From contig NZ_JAIGYQ010000005.1 in the NCBI RefSeq assembly GCF_019711685.1, forward strand, positions 62,001 to 126,000: DNA of 64,000 nucleotides, read 5' to 3'. The notes beneath the pieces were generated by a model. That model did not search any database. It had not been told where the DNA came from and worked only from the letters and a program-made list of their open reading frames with translations. Source of the DNA: Helicobacter turcicus (GTDB taxonomy: Bacteria; Campylobacterota; Campylobacteria; Campylobacterales; Helicobacteraceae). The translations under genes and the position numbers were made by a program. This document shows positions 37,591 through 47,296 of the stretch, piece after piece. The stretch's first letter is position 1. Every line of letters begins with the position of its first letter.

Positions 37591-38890
37591 ATTCTCCCCT
37601 TTGCTTAGAATTTTCCAATTTCTCCGCTTTAGATTCTAACCTTTTTTCTAATGCTTTTTGCAATGCCAAACCTAACACTTCCTCTCCTGCAATATACAAT
37701 TTGTGCGCTTCTTTTGCATACAAAATCAAATTTTGTGCCAAAAATTCCTTGCTCTGTGGTAATTTAAACACTGCAAAATCTGAAAAATTCCCAACCTTTA
37801 ACTCGCCTAATGGCAATACAGAATCCAAAAATACATTGCGTGTTACACTTAGCAGCAATTCTCTTGCTAACGTTTCTAAAGGTCTATTTGCATAAGCAAA
37901 AAGTGCAATTCTTAATTCATCAAGCAAAGAGAGTGAGTCATTAGAACTTTTGCCATCTGTGCCAAGACAGAGTAGAATCCCATCTAACGTGCTTAAATCA
38001 AGAAATTTATTATTAAGCAAACGATTAGATTTTGGACAAGTGATAATCCTTGCCTTTTGCTCCTTAATTTTTGCTAAAATCTTGTCATTTGCCTCCAAAC
38101 AATGCGTAAAATACACATTTTTCAAACCACTAAATGCTTCCAAAAAACTCTCTGTGCTATAAAAAGAACACATTGTTTTTTTAAAAAATCTCTCATAAAA
38201 ACCTTGAAAATAGCCACTACTTGATTCTAGCCACTCTCTCTCTGCTTTAGATTCCAAAAAATGCGCACTCACTGGTAAATTCTCTTTTTTTGCCACTTCT
38301 AAAACTTTTTCTAGTAGTTTTGGATGCACAGAATATGGCGAATGCACCGCAATTGCAGGGATAAAGTGTGTGCTTTTTTTTGCTTTAGAATCATTAAGTC
38401 GCACTAAGAAATTTTGATACAAAACATCCAATGCTTCTATGTTAGAACCAATGGCTTCATTAAAATACATCACGCGCAAAGGAGAATTTGCTAAAATCTC
38501 TAAATCTGCACCATAACTAGAAATCGCTCCTACAAAGCCCACTCCGCTTTTTAAGCATTCTAAGATTCCATCTTGCATTGCAGTTTGCAAGTCCTCCCCC
38601 ATCAAATGCTCACGTTCTAATAAAACACTATCTAACCAATCTCCAAAATCCCCAAAGTGCAAAATTCCAACGTTTTTACTAAACTCTAAATGCAAATGCA
38701 TATTTGCTAGAGCAGGTGTTATCGCGCAAGAAGCAAAATACTCATTTTTAGATTCTGCATATTTAGCACACAATTCTACATAATCGCCAATCTCTAAGAT
38801 TCCTCGCGTATCAAAACAGATTCCACCCTTTTTAATAACACTAAACTTTTCATCACACAATACGACAAAATCTGCACCAATAATTTGCAT
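37568..38890 (-). CDS. Aminodeoxyfutalosine deaminase-type amidohydrolase
   Basis: The 440-aa protein belongs to the ATZ/TRZ-like amidohydrolases. MHLHLEFSKN carries the first metal ligands, AIAVHSPYSVHPKLL and VSAHFLESKAEREWL the later His ligands, and LGTDGKSSND the catalytic Asp. It resembles HP0267, shown to deaminate 6-amino-6-deoxyfutalosine in the futalosine route to menaquinone. That fits the prenyl synthase at 5572, which would supply the menaquinone tail. It overlaps the mutase gene by 23 bp and the mscS-like gene by one base. Confidence 0.82.
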   Translation of the reverse strand: MQIIGADFVVLCDEKFSVIKKGGICFDTRGILEIGDYVELCAKYAESKNEYFASCAITPALANMHLHLEFSKNVGILHFGDFGDWLDSVLLEREHLMGEDLQTAMQDGILECLKSGVGFVGAISSYGADLEILANSPLRVMYFNEAIGSNIEALDVLYQNFLVRLNDSKAKKSTHFIPAIAVHSPYSVHPKLLEKVLEVAKKENLPVSAHFLESKAEREWLESSSGYFQGFYERFFKKTMCSFYSTESFLEAFSGLKNVYFTHCLEANDKILAKIKEQKARIITCPKSNRLLNNKFLDLSTLDGILLCLGTDGKSSNDSLSLLDELRIALFAYANRPLETLARELLLSVTRNVFLDSVLPLGELKVGNFSDFAVFKLPQSKEFLAQNLILYAKEAHKLYIAGEEVLGLALQKALEKRLESKAEKLENSKQRGEYGKISNF

Positions 38891-39735
38891 TATTTATTCT
38901 CTGTTGCAGCAGCATTAAGTGGTGTATTTAAATTAATATCAAGCTTATTATAGGGAATCTCAATGCCCTCTGCATCAAAGCGCATTTTGACTTTCTGAAG
39001 TAAATCAAGTTTAGCACTAAGCACTTCTCCACTATGCACCCAAAAACGCGCCATAAAATCTACACTACTTGCATTTAATACATCAACCCCAATAAGAGGT
39101 TTAGGATCTTTTAATACGATTTCTTCCGCATCAAAAATCTCTTCTAAAATACGTTTTGCCTTATCTAAATCACTTGTATAAGATACGCTAAAGATTAAAT
39201 CTAAGCGACGTGTTGGATTTGCATTAACATTGATAATCGGCGCAGAAACAACCATAGAATTTGGCAAAATTACAAGTTGATTGTCCAAAGTTGTAATTTT
39301 TGTTTGAAATAAATTGACTTCCTGAACTCTACCTGTAATAGAATTAAGCGTAACAACATCTCCTTTTCTGAAATGCTTTAACACGACAATTAAGATTCCA
39401 CTTGCTAAATTTGACAAGGAATCTTTAAGCGATAAACCAATTGCTAAACCGGCTGTCCCTAATACTGCAATAATAGAAGTTGTTTTTACTCCAAGATTTG
39501 TAAGTGCTGTAATAACTACTAACACCAATACCCCTGCAAACACCACATTTTTTAAAAATCCGCTTAACGTTTCATCTTTTGTTGCCTTGGCAATAAGCTT
39601 TGCAACATATTTTGAAAAGGCTCTAGCAATATAATAACCAATAACAAGAATAAAGAAAGCGCTCACAATATTTGGTAAAAAATCAAAAAACCAAAAAATA
39701 AATTTATCCCAAATTAGCAAAAATTTTTCTTCCAT
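38890..39735 (-). CDS. Small-conductance mechanosensitive channel family protein
   Basis: The 281-aa protein has three N-terminal transmembrane helices. The third (about LGTAGLAIGLSLKDSLSNLA) is the Gly/Ala-rich pore helix of MscS. A beta domain follows (FRKGDVVTLNSITGRVQEV) and then the C-terminal cytoplasmic vestibule. It protects cells from osmotic downshock. Size is near that of E. coli MscS (286 aa). Confidence 0.93.
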   Translation of the reverse strand: MEEKFLLIWDKFIFWFFDFLPNIVSAFFILVIGYYIARAFSKYVAKLIAKATKDETLSGFLKNVVFAGVLVLVVITALTNLGVKTTSIIAVLGTAGLAIGLSLKDSLSNLASGILIVVLKHFRKGDVVTLNSITGRVQEVNLFQTKITTLDNQLVILPNSMVVSAPIINVNANPTRRLDLIFSVSYTSDLDKAKRILEEIFDAEEIVLKDPKPLIGVDVLNASSVDFMARFWVHSGEVLSAKLDLLQKVKMRFDAEGIEIPYNKLDINLNTPLNAAATENK

Positions 39736-39751
39736 ATTTAATTCCTTATTT

Positions 39752-41002
39752 CTAAAATATAATCTCTTTACCGCCTACAAACACACGCTTAACCTGCCCA
39801 TGAATAATGGAATCATAATAAGGAGATTCCGTATCATCTACTGCACTTGTTGCTTTTGGGTCAAAAAGAACCAAATCCGCATCATAGCCCTGCGCAATCA
39901 ATCCCTTTTGTGTAAAACCTAGCACATTTGCAGGATTAAAGCTTAAGATTCTACTAAACTCACTCAGTGTCAAATGCTCTGTTTTAACCAAAAGCGTATA
40001 ACAAAGCCCCATAAAATTAGCAATCATATCCACACCAAATGCTGCTTCCTCAAATGCTAAGTCTTTTTGGGTAAGAGATTTTTCAGACTGCAACGAAGTA
40101 AGCAATGCAATATCACCTTTTTTCAAGCTTTCAACTAACTGCTTACGTGTGGATTCCGACTTTAGAGGGGGCTTAATTTTAGCAGCTGTATTGTAATTCC
40201 TACAAAGATTTTCTGTAAGTAGCAAATGGTGGATAGAAGTTTGCAGATGTAATTGAACCTTTTGGTCTCTCTTCTTGCTTAACGTGTTTTTAAGTTGTTG
40301 GATAATCTCTACACTACGTTGGGAGGCAATTGCTAAAAATACTGATTTAACTCCCATAAAACGAGCCATCTCGCTCATTTGTGCAACTTCTTTTGTTTCA
40401 CTTAATGTTGGAATTGCTGGCAATCCTAACAACGATGACAGCTCACCATCATTCATTGCGCCATTTGCGCTTAGTGACTCATCTTCACACGCAAAAAACA
40501 TTGGCACATCAAACATTTCCGCAAACTCACACGCACGCCTTAGTAGATTACCATCCGTGTTGGATTTAGCAAAAATCCCTTTTGCGCCCTTTTTATAAAG
40601 CAAAGCAAGCTCATTTAGCTTTTTAGATTCCACATTAACAGCTTCAGCAATTCCTATAATCTCTGCTCTTAACTCTTCTTTAATGGCATTTAAAAGTTCT
40701 AAGCCAAGCTCACTGCTTAGAGTTGGTTTGCAATCTGGAAGTAAAAGTGCTTGTGTAATTCCACCCATAGCAGCCTTATGTGAGAGTTTTAGCAAATTCT
40801 CCTTGCTTAAGATTCCATCGCTAACGCGCGTATTTAAATCAATTGCGCCAGGCAATAAAACGAGATTTTCCGCATCTAAAATCTCTTCATTATCTTGTGG
40901 CAAAATACTTCTACCAACTTGTGTAATCTTGCCCTCTTTAATACGTACATCGCCTCTTTGCTCTCCATTTGCATCACAAACCATTGCTCCTTTAATTATC
41001 AT
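39752..41002 (-). CDS. Dihydroorotase-like protein without metal ligands (PyrC' type)
   Basis: The 416-aa protein has the overall fold pattern of class I dihydroorotase (MIIKGAMVCDANGE start, SFNPANVLGFTQKG and GYDADLVLFDP near the end). The active site is lost: the usual DxHxHxR is DLNTRVSDG, the HAED-like site is CEDES, and no TDHAPH is present. In other bacteria such inactive PyrC' proteins support aspartate transcarbamoylase (PyrB). A regulatory or structural role is therefore inferred. The ATG at 41002 has AAGGG upstream; the in-frame start at 41029 lacks a site. Confidence 0.85.
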   Translation of the reverse strand: MIIKGAMVCDANGEQRGDVRIKEGKITQVGRSILPQDNEEILDAENLVLLPGAIDLNTRVSDGILSKENLLKLSHKAAMGGITQALLLPDCKPTLSSELGLELLNAIKEELRAEIIGIAEAVNVESKKLNELALLYKKGAKGIFAKSNTDGNLLRRACEFAEMFDVPMFFACEDESLSANGAMNDGELSSLLGLPAIPTLSETKEVAQMSEMARFMGVKSVFLAIASQRSVEIIQQLKNTLSKKRDQKVQLHLQTSIHHLLLTENLCRNYNTAAKIKPPLKSESTRKQLVESLKKGDIALLTSLQSEKSLTQKDLAFEEAAFGVDMIANFMGLCYTLLVKTEHLTLSEFSRILSFNPANVLGFTQKGLIAQGYDADLVLFDPKATSAVDDTESPYYDSIIHGQVKRVFVGGKEIIF

Positions 41003-41218
41003 ACACGCCCTTACTAAAAAATTTGGCAATTATTGCAAATTTCAAGCTAAAATTTAATAAATTTAAGATTTTTATCCCCTAGTTTCTAAAAAATAAAACT
41101 ACTTCAGCAACTCTTCCAAAATCTCCATATAAAACAAATATATCGGATTCTATCCACTCTAAGAAAACAAGTTTTATATCAAGGTTAGTATTTATGCCTA
41201 CTTTTTAGATTCTAACTC

Positions 41219-41926
41219 TTAATCCTCCAAATAATATTCCACCGTGGAGACAACACGTACATTTTTAATATAAGGTGTATTTTTATCGCGATTAGAGATA
41301 CTAAACTGCCCTTGTGTTGCCTTTTTTATCTTACCAAGCTGACTCTCTGAATCTTTAGCGAATTTCATTGCTGCTTCCCTTGCATTAAGCGTTGCTTCTT
41401 CAATCATTTGCGGCTTAATAACATTTAGTTCTGTATAAACATACTCCACATCATAATCATCAATCTTAATGACAAGACCATCCATTCCAAGCTTCGCAAT
41501 TTCTTCTAGTGCCTTTCTGCCAAGCACAACATCTTTTGTATAAAGTAAAACACTTCCCACTCCAGCATAACGATAAGTTACATTCTGACCACTGCCATAC
41601 AAATCCCCAAGCTTATCATTAACAATAGGCGGTGTAAAAGTAATATCCTTTTTGTTTAAACCAATTTGTTCTAAAAATGCAAAAACTCTTTGCGCATCGT
41701 TTTCTAAATCCTTATACAATACATTCAAATCATTACTAGCGCGCGTAAATTTAATCGGCAATATCATCACATCTGCTTGCACTTCCTTTTCGCTTAAACC
41801 TTTCACAATAACGCTACGCTCCCCAGCCTTAAAACCTTTCATTACCTTATCTGCGCTAAAACCTAACACAATACTACTCACAATCAAAGCCACACTTAAA
41901 AGCAATGCACTGATTTTATCCATCAT
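41219..41926 (-). CDS. SIMPL domain (DUF541) periplasmic protein
   Basis: The 235-aa protein has an N-terminal hydrophobic signal or anchor (residues 4-24) and then the SIMPL layout: VIVKGLSEKEVQADV, a long helical part, and ARE-AAMKFAKDSESQLGKIKKATQG with the end STVEYYLED. The family is widespread, found in the envelope, and linked in a few bacteria to oxidative stress; its function is not settled. Confidence 0.85.
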   Translation of the reverse strand: MMDKISALLLSVALIVSSIVLGFSADKVMKGFKAGERSVIVKGLSEKEVQADVMILPIKFTRASNDLNVLYKDLENDAQRVFAFLEQIGLNKKDITFTPPIVNDKLGDLYGSGQNVTYRYAGVGSVLLYTKDVVLGRKALEEIAKLGMDGLVIKIDDYDVEYVYTELNVIKPQMIEEATLNAREAAMKFAKDSESQLGKIKKATQGQFSISNRDKNTPYIKNVRVVSTVEYYLED

Positions 41927-42049
41927 TTGTCCTTTTCATAAATTAAAAGATTTTGGATTCTATATTTTTATATTTTATCCAAATTTTCCGTGTATTCTAC
42001 CTAGAAAAACCTAACTTAAACTTGAGTTTCTAAAGCTTTAAATTCAAAG

Positions 42050-42126
42050 TGGTATCCCCGACGCGATTTGAACGCATGACCTCACGATTAGGAATCGTGT
42101 GCTCTATCCAACTGAGCTACGAGGAC
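42050..42126 (-). tRNA. tRNA-Arg (anticodon CCT)
   Basis: The minus strand folds as a 77-nt cloverleaf with CCA encoded. The anticodon stem CACGA/TCGTG encloses the loop TTCCTAA, giving anticodon CCT, which reads AGG. TTCAAAT is the T-loop, and the acceptor arm pairs GTCCTCG with CGGGGAT (one G-T closing pair). It lies between the SIMPL and HU genes. Confidence 0.95.
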
Positions 42127-42177
42127 AATAACAAGAGTTACATATGATAGCGCCTCAAAAGAGGCAAAAAGAGAGGA

Positions 42178-42474
42178 TTATTTTTTGCCTTTTTTAGCAA
42201 CAGCAACCGCGTCCTTAAGACCTTTTCCAGCTTTAAACTTTGGAACAAATTTGTCTTGAGTTTTGTATTTTTTAGTTGTTCCAGGAACTGTTCCTTCTTT
42301 ACCTTTTTGAAGAACTGCTTCAAATTTACCAAAACCTACAAGCTCAATGCTCTCTTTTTTGGCAAGTGCTTTTTCAACAGCCAATGTAAAAGCACTAATT
42401 GCCTTCTCGGCTTCTTTTTTTGTTTCAAATTCTCCGACTTGCTTTACTAAGTCAACAAACTCTGATTTATTCAT
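42178..42474 (-). CDS. hup: DNA-binding protein HU
   Basis: The 98-aa histone-like protein bends and compacts DNA. MNKSEFVDLVKQV starts the dimer helices, VGFGKFEAVLQKGKEG leads to the DNA-binding arm, and the Lys-rich end (AKKGKK) is typical. It is the single HU of Helicobacter. GGAGG lies upstream of the ATG. Confidence 0.95.
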   Translation of the reverse strand: MNKSEFVDLVKQVGEFETKKEAEKAISAFTLAVEKALAKKESIELVGFGKFEAVLQKGKEGTVPGTTKKYKTQDKFVPKFKAGKGLKDAVAVAKKGKK

Positions 42475-42611
42475 TTTGAACCTCCAATTTGGATTTAGTT
42501 TAAAAACGCGCTATTTTAGCATACTATTTGGGATTTTCAAGACTTTTAGACGAAAAAATCCCTAAATTTATTGTATTTTTATTTTTTTTACAAATATTTC
42601 AACTAGAACCT

Positions 42612-42617
42612 TATAAT
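42612..42617 (+). promoter_or_regulatory. -10 promoter element for gap-pgi
   Basis: TATAAT lies 63 nt upstream of gap. A second TATAAT-like hexamer at about 42639-42645 is closer and could be an alternative start site. Confidence 0.45.
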
Positions 42618-42680
42618 AGACTTATTAAGGAATTTTCAATATAATATTCACACTTAAATATTAGCAATCAAGGAGAAAAG

Positions 42681-43676
42681 ATGGCATTAAAAGTTGCCGT
42701 GAATGGAACAGGACGTATTGGTTTGTGCGTGAGTAAAATCTTGGGAGAACGCACAGATTTAGAACTTGTAGCAATTAACACAACAATGCCTATTGATACG
42801 CTTGTGCATCTATTACGTTATGATTCCGTGCAAAAAAACAGCGACATTGAAAAACTAAGTGAGACCACAATTCGAATCGGAAAACAAGATAATATTCAAA
42901 TTATTAGCACACGCAACATTGAAGAAACAAATTTTGGCAACCACGGCGCAGAACTCGTTATTGAATGCACTGGTGCTTTTAACGACATTAACAAAGCAAA
43001 TGCGCACCTCTATGGTGGAATTAAGCGCGTCGTAATCTCTGCCCCTGCAACAGATACGCCAACTTTTGTTTATGGCGTCAATCACAATGCTTACAAGGGT
43101 GAGGCAGTAATTTCTAATGCAAGTTGCACCACAAACGCCCTAGCACCTATCACAAAAATCTTGCATGATAATTTTGTTATCCAAAGTGGCTTAATGACAA
43201 CCATTCATAGCTACACAAATGACCAAAATTTACTAGATTCCAAGCACAAAGACCTACGTCGCGCAAGAGCAGCAGCGTTAAATATGATTCCAACCTCAAC
43301 AGGTGCCGCAAAAGCCATTGGACTTGTAATGCCAGAACTCAAAGGCAAACTCAACGGCTTTTCAATTCGCGTCCCAACACCTGATGTGAGTATGGTTGAT
43401 TTAACCTGTATTACACAAAAAGAAATCAGTAAGGATTCCATTAATGCGGCTTTTGAAGAAGCTTCCAAAACAACTTTTAAAGATTTAATTTTAATAGATA
43501 ACGAAAAACGTGTTTCAGGAGATTTTATCGGTAGCACTTATAGCAGTATTTTTGTACCAGACTGCACCGTAGTTGTCAATGGCAATCAATGTAAAGTTGT
43601 CGCGTGGTATGATAATGAATGGGGTTATTCCACGCGCCTAGTAGATATGGCAAACTATGTAGGGCGAAGCATTTAA
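42681..43676 (+). CDS. gapA: Glyceraldehyde-3-phosphate dehydrogenase
   Basis: The 331-aa enzyme oxidises glyceraldehyde-3-phosphate to 1,3-bisphosphoglycerate, or runs in reverse for gluconeogenesis. VAVNGTGRIGLCVSKIL is the dinucleotide-binding motif, ISNASCTTNALAP contains the catalytic Cys, and WYDNEWGYSTRLVDM closes the fold. The loop after beta-2 reads AINTTMP and lacks the Asp typical of NAD-only enzymes, so NADP use is possible, as for some Helicobacter enzymes. It overlaps pgi by one base (TAATG). Confidence 0.95.
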   Translation: MALKVAVNGTGRIGLCVSKILGERTDLELVAINTTMPIDTLVHLLRYDSVQKNSDIEKLSETTIRIGKQDNIQIISTRNIEETNFGNHGAELVIECTGAFNDINKANAHLYGGIKRVVISAPATDTPTFVYGVNHNAYKGEAVISNASCTTNALAPITKILHDNFVIQSGLMTTIHSYTNDQNLLDSKHKDLRRARAAALNMIPTSTGAAKAIGLVMPELKGKLNGFSIRVPTPDVSMVDLTCITQKEISKDSINAAFEEASKTTFKDLILIDNEKRVSGDFIGSTYSSIFVPDCTVVVNGNQCKVVAWYDNEWGYSTRLVDMANYVGRSI

Positions 43677-44944
43677 TGTTTTATTTATCAAATACTTTTC
43701 AAGAATTTTCACAAGATTATTCTAATCTTTTTGAGAAAGATAACTTAGATTTATTTTTTCAAAAAGTATTAGTAGAACGCAATAGTCAATTAAGCGGTTA
43801 TTACGACCTGCCCTTTAAAGATAATCAAGAGATTTTTGACTATTTAGAACACAATGCAAAATTTTTAGATTCCATTACTAATATCATCGTTGTTGGAATC
43901 GGGGGAAGCTCACTTGGTGCAAAAGCTATTGATGCCTTACTCTCACATCAAAATAATCGCAAAAAAATCAAACTGCACTTTTTAGAACATACCGATCCTA
44001 TTATAATACAAAAAGACCTACGCCGTGTGAAATACGAAGATACACTTTTTATTGTGATTTCAAAATCTGGACTTACCATTGAAACTACATCACTATTTAA
44101 ATACATTCTAGCACGCTTTTGCTTACTAAAGAGTGATAGGAAGCACCATTTAGTAGCCATTACCGATTCTAACTCTCCTTTACACAAATGGTGTCAAAAA
44201 GAACAAATTCAAAACATCACAATCTCTCCAAACATAGGCGGAAGATTCTCTGTTCTTAGTGCTGTTGGCTTACTACCTCTAGCAATTTTAGGCTATGATA
44301 TTCAAGGCATCTTACAAGGTGCAAAGCAAATTAGTAATAACTTTTTTATAAAGCGTGAGGACGATATTCTAAAAAAAGCACTTTTTCTGGCTAAAAACGA
44401 AACGAAATACCCTATTAATGTGCTATTTTCCTACAGCACCGTGTTTCGCCATTTTAATGCTTGGTATGTGCAACTTTGGGGGGAATCTTTGGGCAAACTT
44501 GATACTTATCAACAAAAGCGCGGATTAACGCCTATTGCACTTATTGGAAGCATTGACCAACATTCTTTCTTGCAGTTAATTATGCAAGGACCGGCAAATA
44601 AGACTGTGACTTTTTTAAACGTAGAAAACCTTTCTCAAAAGCCCCTATATATCCCAGATATTAGTCTTGATGGCTTAGAAATGACTGATTTTGTAAATCA
44701 AACTTCTTTTAACCAACTTCTCAAATTACAATGCACTTCAACAAAAGAAAGCATTATGCTACAAAATGTGCCAGTGGATTCCATTATACTTGACACTCTT
44801 AATGAGCAAAGTGTCGGTGCACTCATATTTTATTATGAATTACTCACTTCTTGCGTGGGGATTTTGTTACAAATTGATACATATAACCAACCCGGTGTTG
44901 AGTTTGGAAAAAAGATACTAAGAGAAAAATTTACACACTCTTAA
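43676..44944 (+). CDS. pgi: Glucose-6-phosphate isomerase
   Basis: The 422-aa enzyme interconverts glucose-6-phosphate and fructose-6-phosphate. VVGIGGSSLGAKAIDALL and FIVISKSGLTIETTSLF bind phosphate, and TYNQPGVEFGKKI is the C-terminal signature. The ATG at 43676 overlaps the gap stop codon; an in-frame start at 43619 lies inside gap and would be unlikely. Together with fbp, gap and rpe it suits gluconeogenic and pentose phosphate metabolism. No phosphofructokinase is visible in the window. Confidence 0.95.
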   Translation: MFYLSNTFQEFSQDYSNLFEKDNLDLFFQKVLVERNSQLSGYYDLPFKDNQEIFDYLEHNAKFLDSITNIIVVGIGGSSLGAKAIDALLSHQNNRKKIKLHFLEHTDPIIIQKDLRRVKYEDTLFIVISKSGLTIETTSLFKYILARFCLLKSDRKHHLVAITDSNSPLHKWCQKEQIQNITISPNIGGRFSVLSAVGLLPLAILGYDIQGILQGAKQISNNFFIKREDDILKKALFLAKNETKYPINVLFSYSTVFRHFNAWYVQLWGESLGKLDTYQQKRGLTPIALIGSIDQHSFLQLIMQGPANKTVTFLNVENLSQKPLYIPDISLDGLEMTDFVNQTSFNQLLKLQCTSTKESIMLQNVPVDSIILDTLNEQSVGALIFYYELLTSCVGILLQIDTYNQPGVEFGKKILREKFTHS

Positions 44945-45031
44945 ACTTTTTTACATTTTTTTTACCATTTTATACGCTACTTGCTACAAAAAATCTTACA
45001 ATTAATACAAATCTAAATACAAAGGTTAGCT

Positions 45032-46033
45032 ATGGATTTCATTCAAAACATTAAAGACAAAGCAAGGGCGAATCCAAAAACTATTGTTCTTCCAGAAACA
45101 GAGGATTTACGCACATTAGAGGCAGCGCACACTGTGCTAAAAGAAAAAATTGCTAAGATTATTTTAATCGGCGATGAAAAAGATATAAAACAGCGTGCAA
45201 CAAAAAAAAACCTTAACTTGCAAGAGGCACTTTTTATTAACCCAAGAAGTTGCGATGCTTTGGATTCCTATGTAGAATTATTTGTAAAACTCCGCGGACA
45301 CAAAGGATTAAGCGAGTCTTCAGCGCGTGCACTTTTATTAGAGAATCCACTCTACTTTGGCGTAGCTTTAGTAAAATCCAAAGTCGCCGATGGAATGGTG
45401 GCAGGAGCGATAAACTCTACTGCTGACGTTTTACGCGCATCTTTGCAGATTCTAGGAACTAGACCGGATTCCAAACTCGTATCCGCATTTTTCTTAATGG
45501 TTGTTCCAAATTGTAACTATGGAGAAAATGGAATCTTTATTTTTGCTGATAGTGGTTTGGTTCAAAATCCAAATCCCCAAGAACTAGCTTCTATTGCGAT
45601 TGATTCTGCAAAGAGTTTTGAATCTCTTGTTGGCAAAGAAGCTGTTGTTGCAATGCTTTCACACTCTACTAAAGGGAGCGCAAAACATCCCGATGTGGAT
45701 AAAGTAATTGAAGCCACACAAATTGCTAAAGCACAAGCCCCAAATATTGCCCTTGATGGAGAGTTCCAACTTGATGCGGCAATTGTGCCAAGTGTTGGTA
45801 AATCTAAAGCCCCAAATAGTGCAATTGCGGGGCGAGCAAATGTGCTTGTATTTCCAGATTTAGATGCAGGAAATATTGGTTATAAACTCGTTCAAAGACT
45901 AGCAAATGCAGAAGCTTATGGACCAATCACACAAGGTATTGCTGGTGCAGTAAATGACTTGTCACGAGGTTGTAGCAGTGATGACATTGTAGGCGTAGTT
46001 GCTATCACCGCATTGCAAGCACATCAAAACTAA
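45032..46033 (+). CDS. pta: Phosphate acetyltransferase
   Basis: The 333-aa enzyme moves acetyl between CoA and phosphate. It is the short form without the N-terminal regulatory domains of the E. coli enzyme. IVLPETEDLRTLEAA starts the fold, VADGMVAGAINSTADVLRA and VFPDLDAGNIGYKLVQRL are family signatures. It pairs with ackA 10 bp downstream. Nine A bases in a row (45202-45210) lie inside the gene. Confidence 0.96.
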   Translation: MDFIQNIKDKARANPKTIVLPETEDLRTLEAAHTVLKEKIAKIILIGDEKDIKQRATKKNLNLQEALFINPRSCDALDSYVELFVKLRGHKGLSESSARALLLENPLYFGVALVKSKVADGMVAGAINSTADVLRASLQILGTRPDSKLVSAFFLMVVPNCNYGENGIFIFADSGLVQNPNPQELASIAIDSAKSFESLVGKEAVVAMLSHSTKGSAKHPDVDKVIEATQIAKAQAPNIALDGEFQLDAAIVPSVGKSKAPNSAIAGRANVLVFPDLDAGNIGYKLVQRLANAEAYGPITQGIAGAVNDLSRGCSSDDIVGVVAITALQAHQN

Positions 46034-46043
46034 AGGAGAAAAA

Positions 46044-47252
46044 ATGGATGTTTTAGTTATTAATTGTGGAAGCTCTTCACTTAAATACCAACTTATTAAT
46101 ACAGACACAGAAGAAGTCTTAGCTTCAGGGCTATGTGATAGAATCGGCATCTCCGGTGGGCAATTTAGCTACAAACCAAAAGGTGGAGAAAAAACCACTC
46201 AAGATGTGGATATGCCAGACCACGAAGTAGCAGTAAAACTCGTGCTAAACGCACTTGTTAATCAAAAAGATGGAATCTTAAAATCTTTAGATGAAATCAA
46301 GGCGACAGGGCATAGAATCGTGCATGGCGGAGAACATTTTACACATTCAGCATTAGTCAATGATGAAGTTATTAAACATATTGAAGAATGTGCAGACTTA
46401 GCACCACTGCATAACCCAGCGCATTTGCTTGGAATTCGTGCTTGTCAGCACTTAATGCCTAATAAACCTATGGTTGCAGTCTTTGACACTGCATTCCACC
46501 AAACAATGCCACCACGTGCATATATCTACGGAATTCCCAATGAATATTACGAAAAATATAAAATTCGTCGTTATGGGTTCCATGGCACAAGCCATAGTTA
46601 TGTTTCCAAGCGCACTGCAGAATTTTTAGGGATTCCACTTGAAAACTCTAAAATCATCACTTGCCATTTAGGTAATGGCTCTAGTATTTGTGCGATTGAA
46701 AATGGAAAAAGTGTAGATACAAGTATGGGTTTAACGCCACTTGAAGGACTTGTAATGGGGACTAGAAGTGGAGATTTAGATCCTGCCATTATTGATTACA
46801 TTGCACAAAAAGAAAATCTAAGCACTAAAGAAGTATTAAATATTCTTAATAAAAAATCAGGTGTTCTTGGAATCTCTGGATTATCAAGTGATTTTAGAGA
46901 TTTATTAGCAGCTGATGAGCAAGGCGACTTAAAAGCGCGTTTTGCTAGAGAAGTTTTTGCCTATCGCGTAGCAAAATACATAGGTGCTTACACAGCAGCT
47001 CTAACAGGAGTAGATGCGATTGCATTTTGTGCAGGTGTCGGAGAAAATGCGAAATTCATTCGTGGAAAAATTGTTTCACATTTACAATTCTTAGGAATCA
47101 CTCTAGATGAACAAGCAAATCTAGATACAGTTGGCAAAGAAGGTATTATCTCTACAAAAGATTCCAAAGTCAAAGTCTGCGTAATTCCAACCAACGAAGA
47201 ACTAATGATTGCACGCGACACAAGAACCTTAGTTTTAGGTAAGCATCTATAA
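46044..47252 (+). CDS. ackA: Acetate kinase
   Basis: The 402-aa enzyme makes ATP and acetate from acetyl phosphate and ADP. VINCGSSSLKYQLI is the phosphate-binding signature, HRIVHGGEHFT and FHGTSHSYVSKR hold active-site residues, and FCAGVGENAKFIR is the C-terminal signature. The ATG at 46044 has AAAGGAG upstream. Pta and AckA together handle acetate overflow or uptake and set acetyl phosphate levels. Confidence 0.97.
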   Translation: MDVLVINCGSSSLKYQLINTDTEEVLASGLCDRIGISGGQFSYKPKGGEKTTQDVDMPDHEVAVKLVLNALVNQKDGILKSLDEIKATGHRIVHGGEHFTHSALVNDEVIKHIEECADLAPLHNPAHLLGIRACQHLMPNKPMVAVFDTAFHQTMPPRAYIYGIPNEYYEKYKIRRYGFHGTSHSYVSKRTAEFLGIPLENSKIITCHLGNGSSICAIENGKSVDTSMGLTPLEGLVMGTRSGDLDPAIIDYIAQKENLSTKEVLNILNKKSGVLGISGLSSDFRDLLAADEQGDLKARFAREVFAYRVAKYIGAYTAALTGVDAIAFCAGVGENAKFIRGKIVSHLQFLGITLDEQANLDTVGKEGIISTKDSKVKVCVIPTNEELMIARDTRTLVLGKHL

Positions 47253-47296
47253 TTTAAAACCTTGAAGTTTAAACTTCAAGGTTTTAAAATCTTTTT
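47253..47296 (+). terminator. Palindromic terminator after ackA
   Basis: A perfect 36-bp palindrome (47253-47288) begins on the base after the ackA stop codon and is followed by a T-rich stretch. As RNA it folds into a 16-bp stem with a 4-nt loop. Confidence 0.8.

Noticed and set aside
41003-41218. Regulatory RNA or riboswitch between the PyrC'-like and SIMPL genes
   Set aside because: No conserved riboswitch core or strong stem is visible; only AT-rich sequence with T-runs.
42138-42332. Lys-rich open frame overlapping the HU gene
   Set aside because: It is the shifted reading of the HU coding region, whose own frame matches HU throughout.
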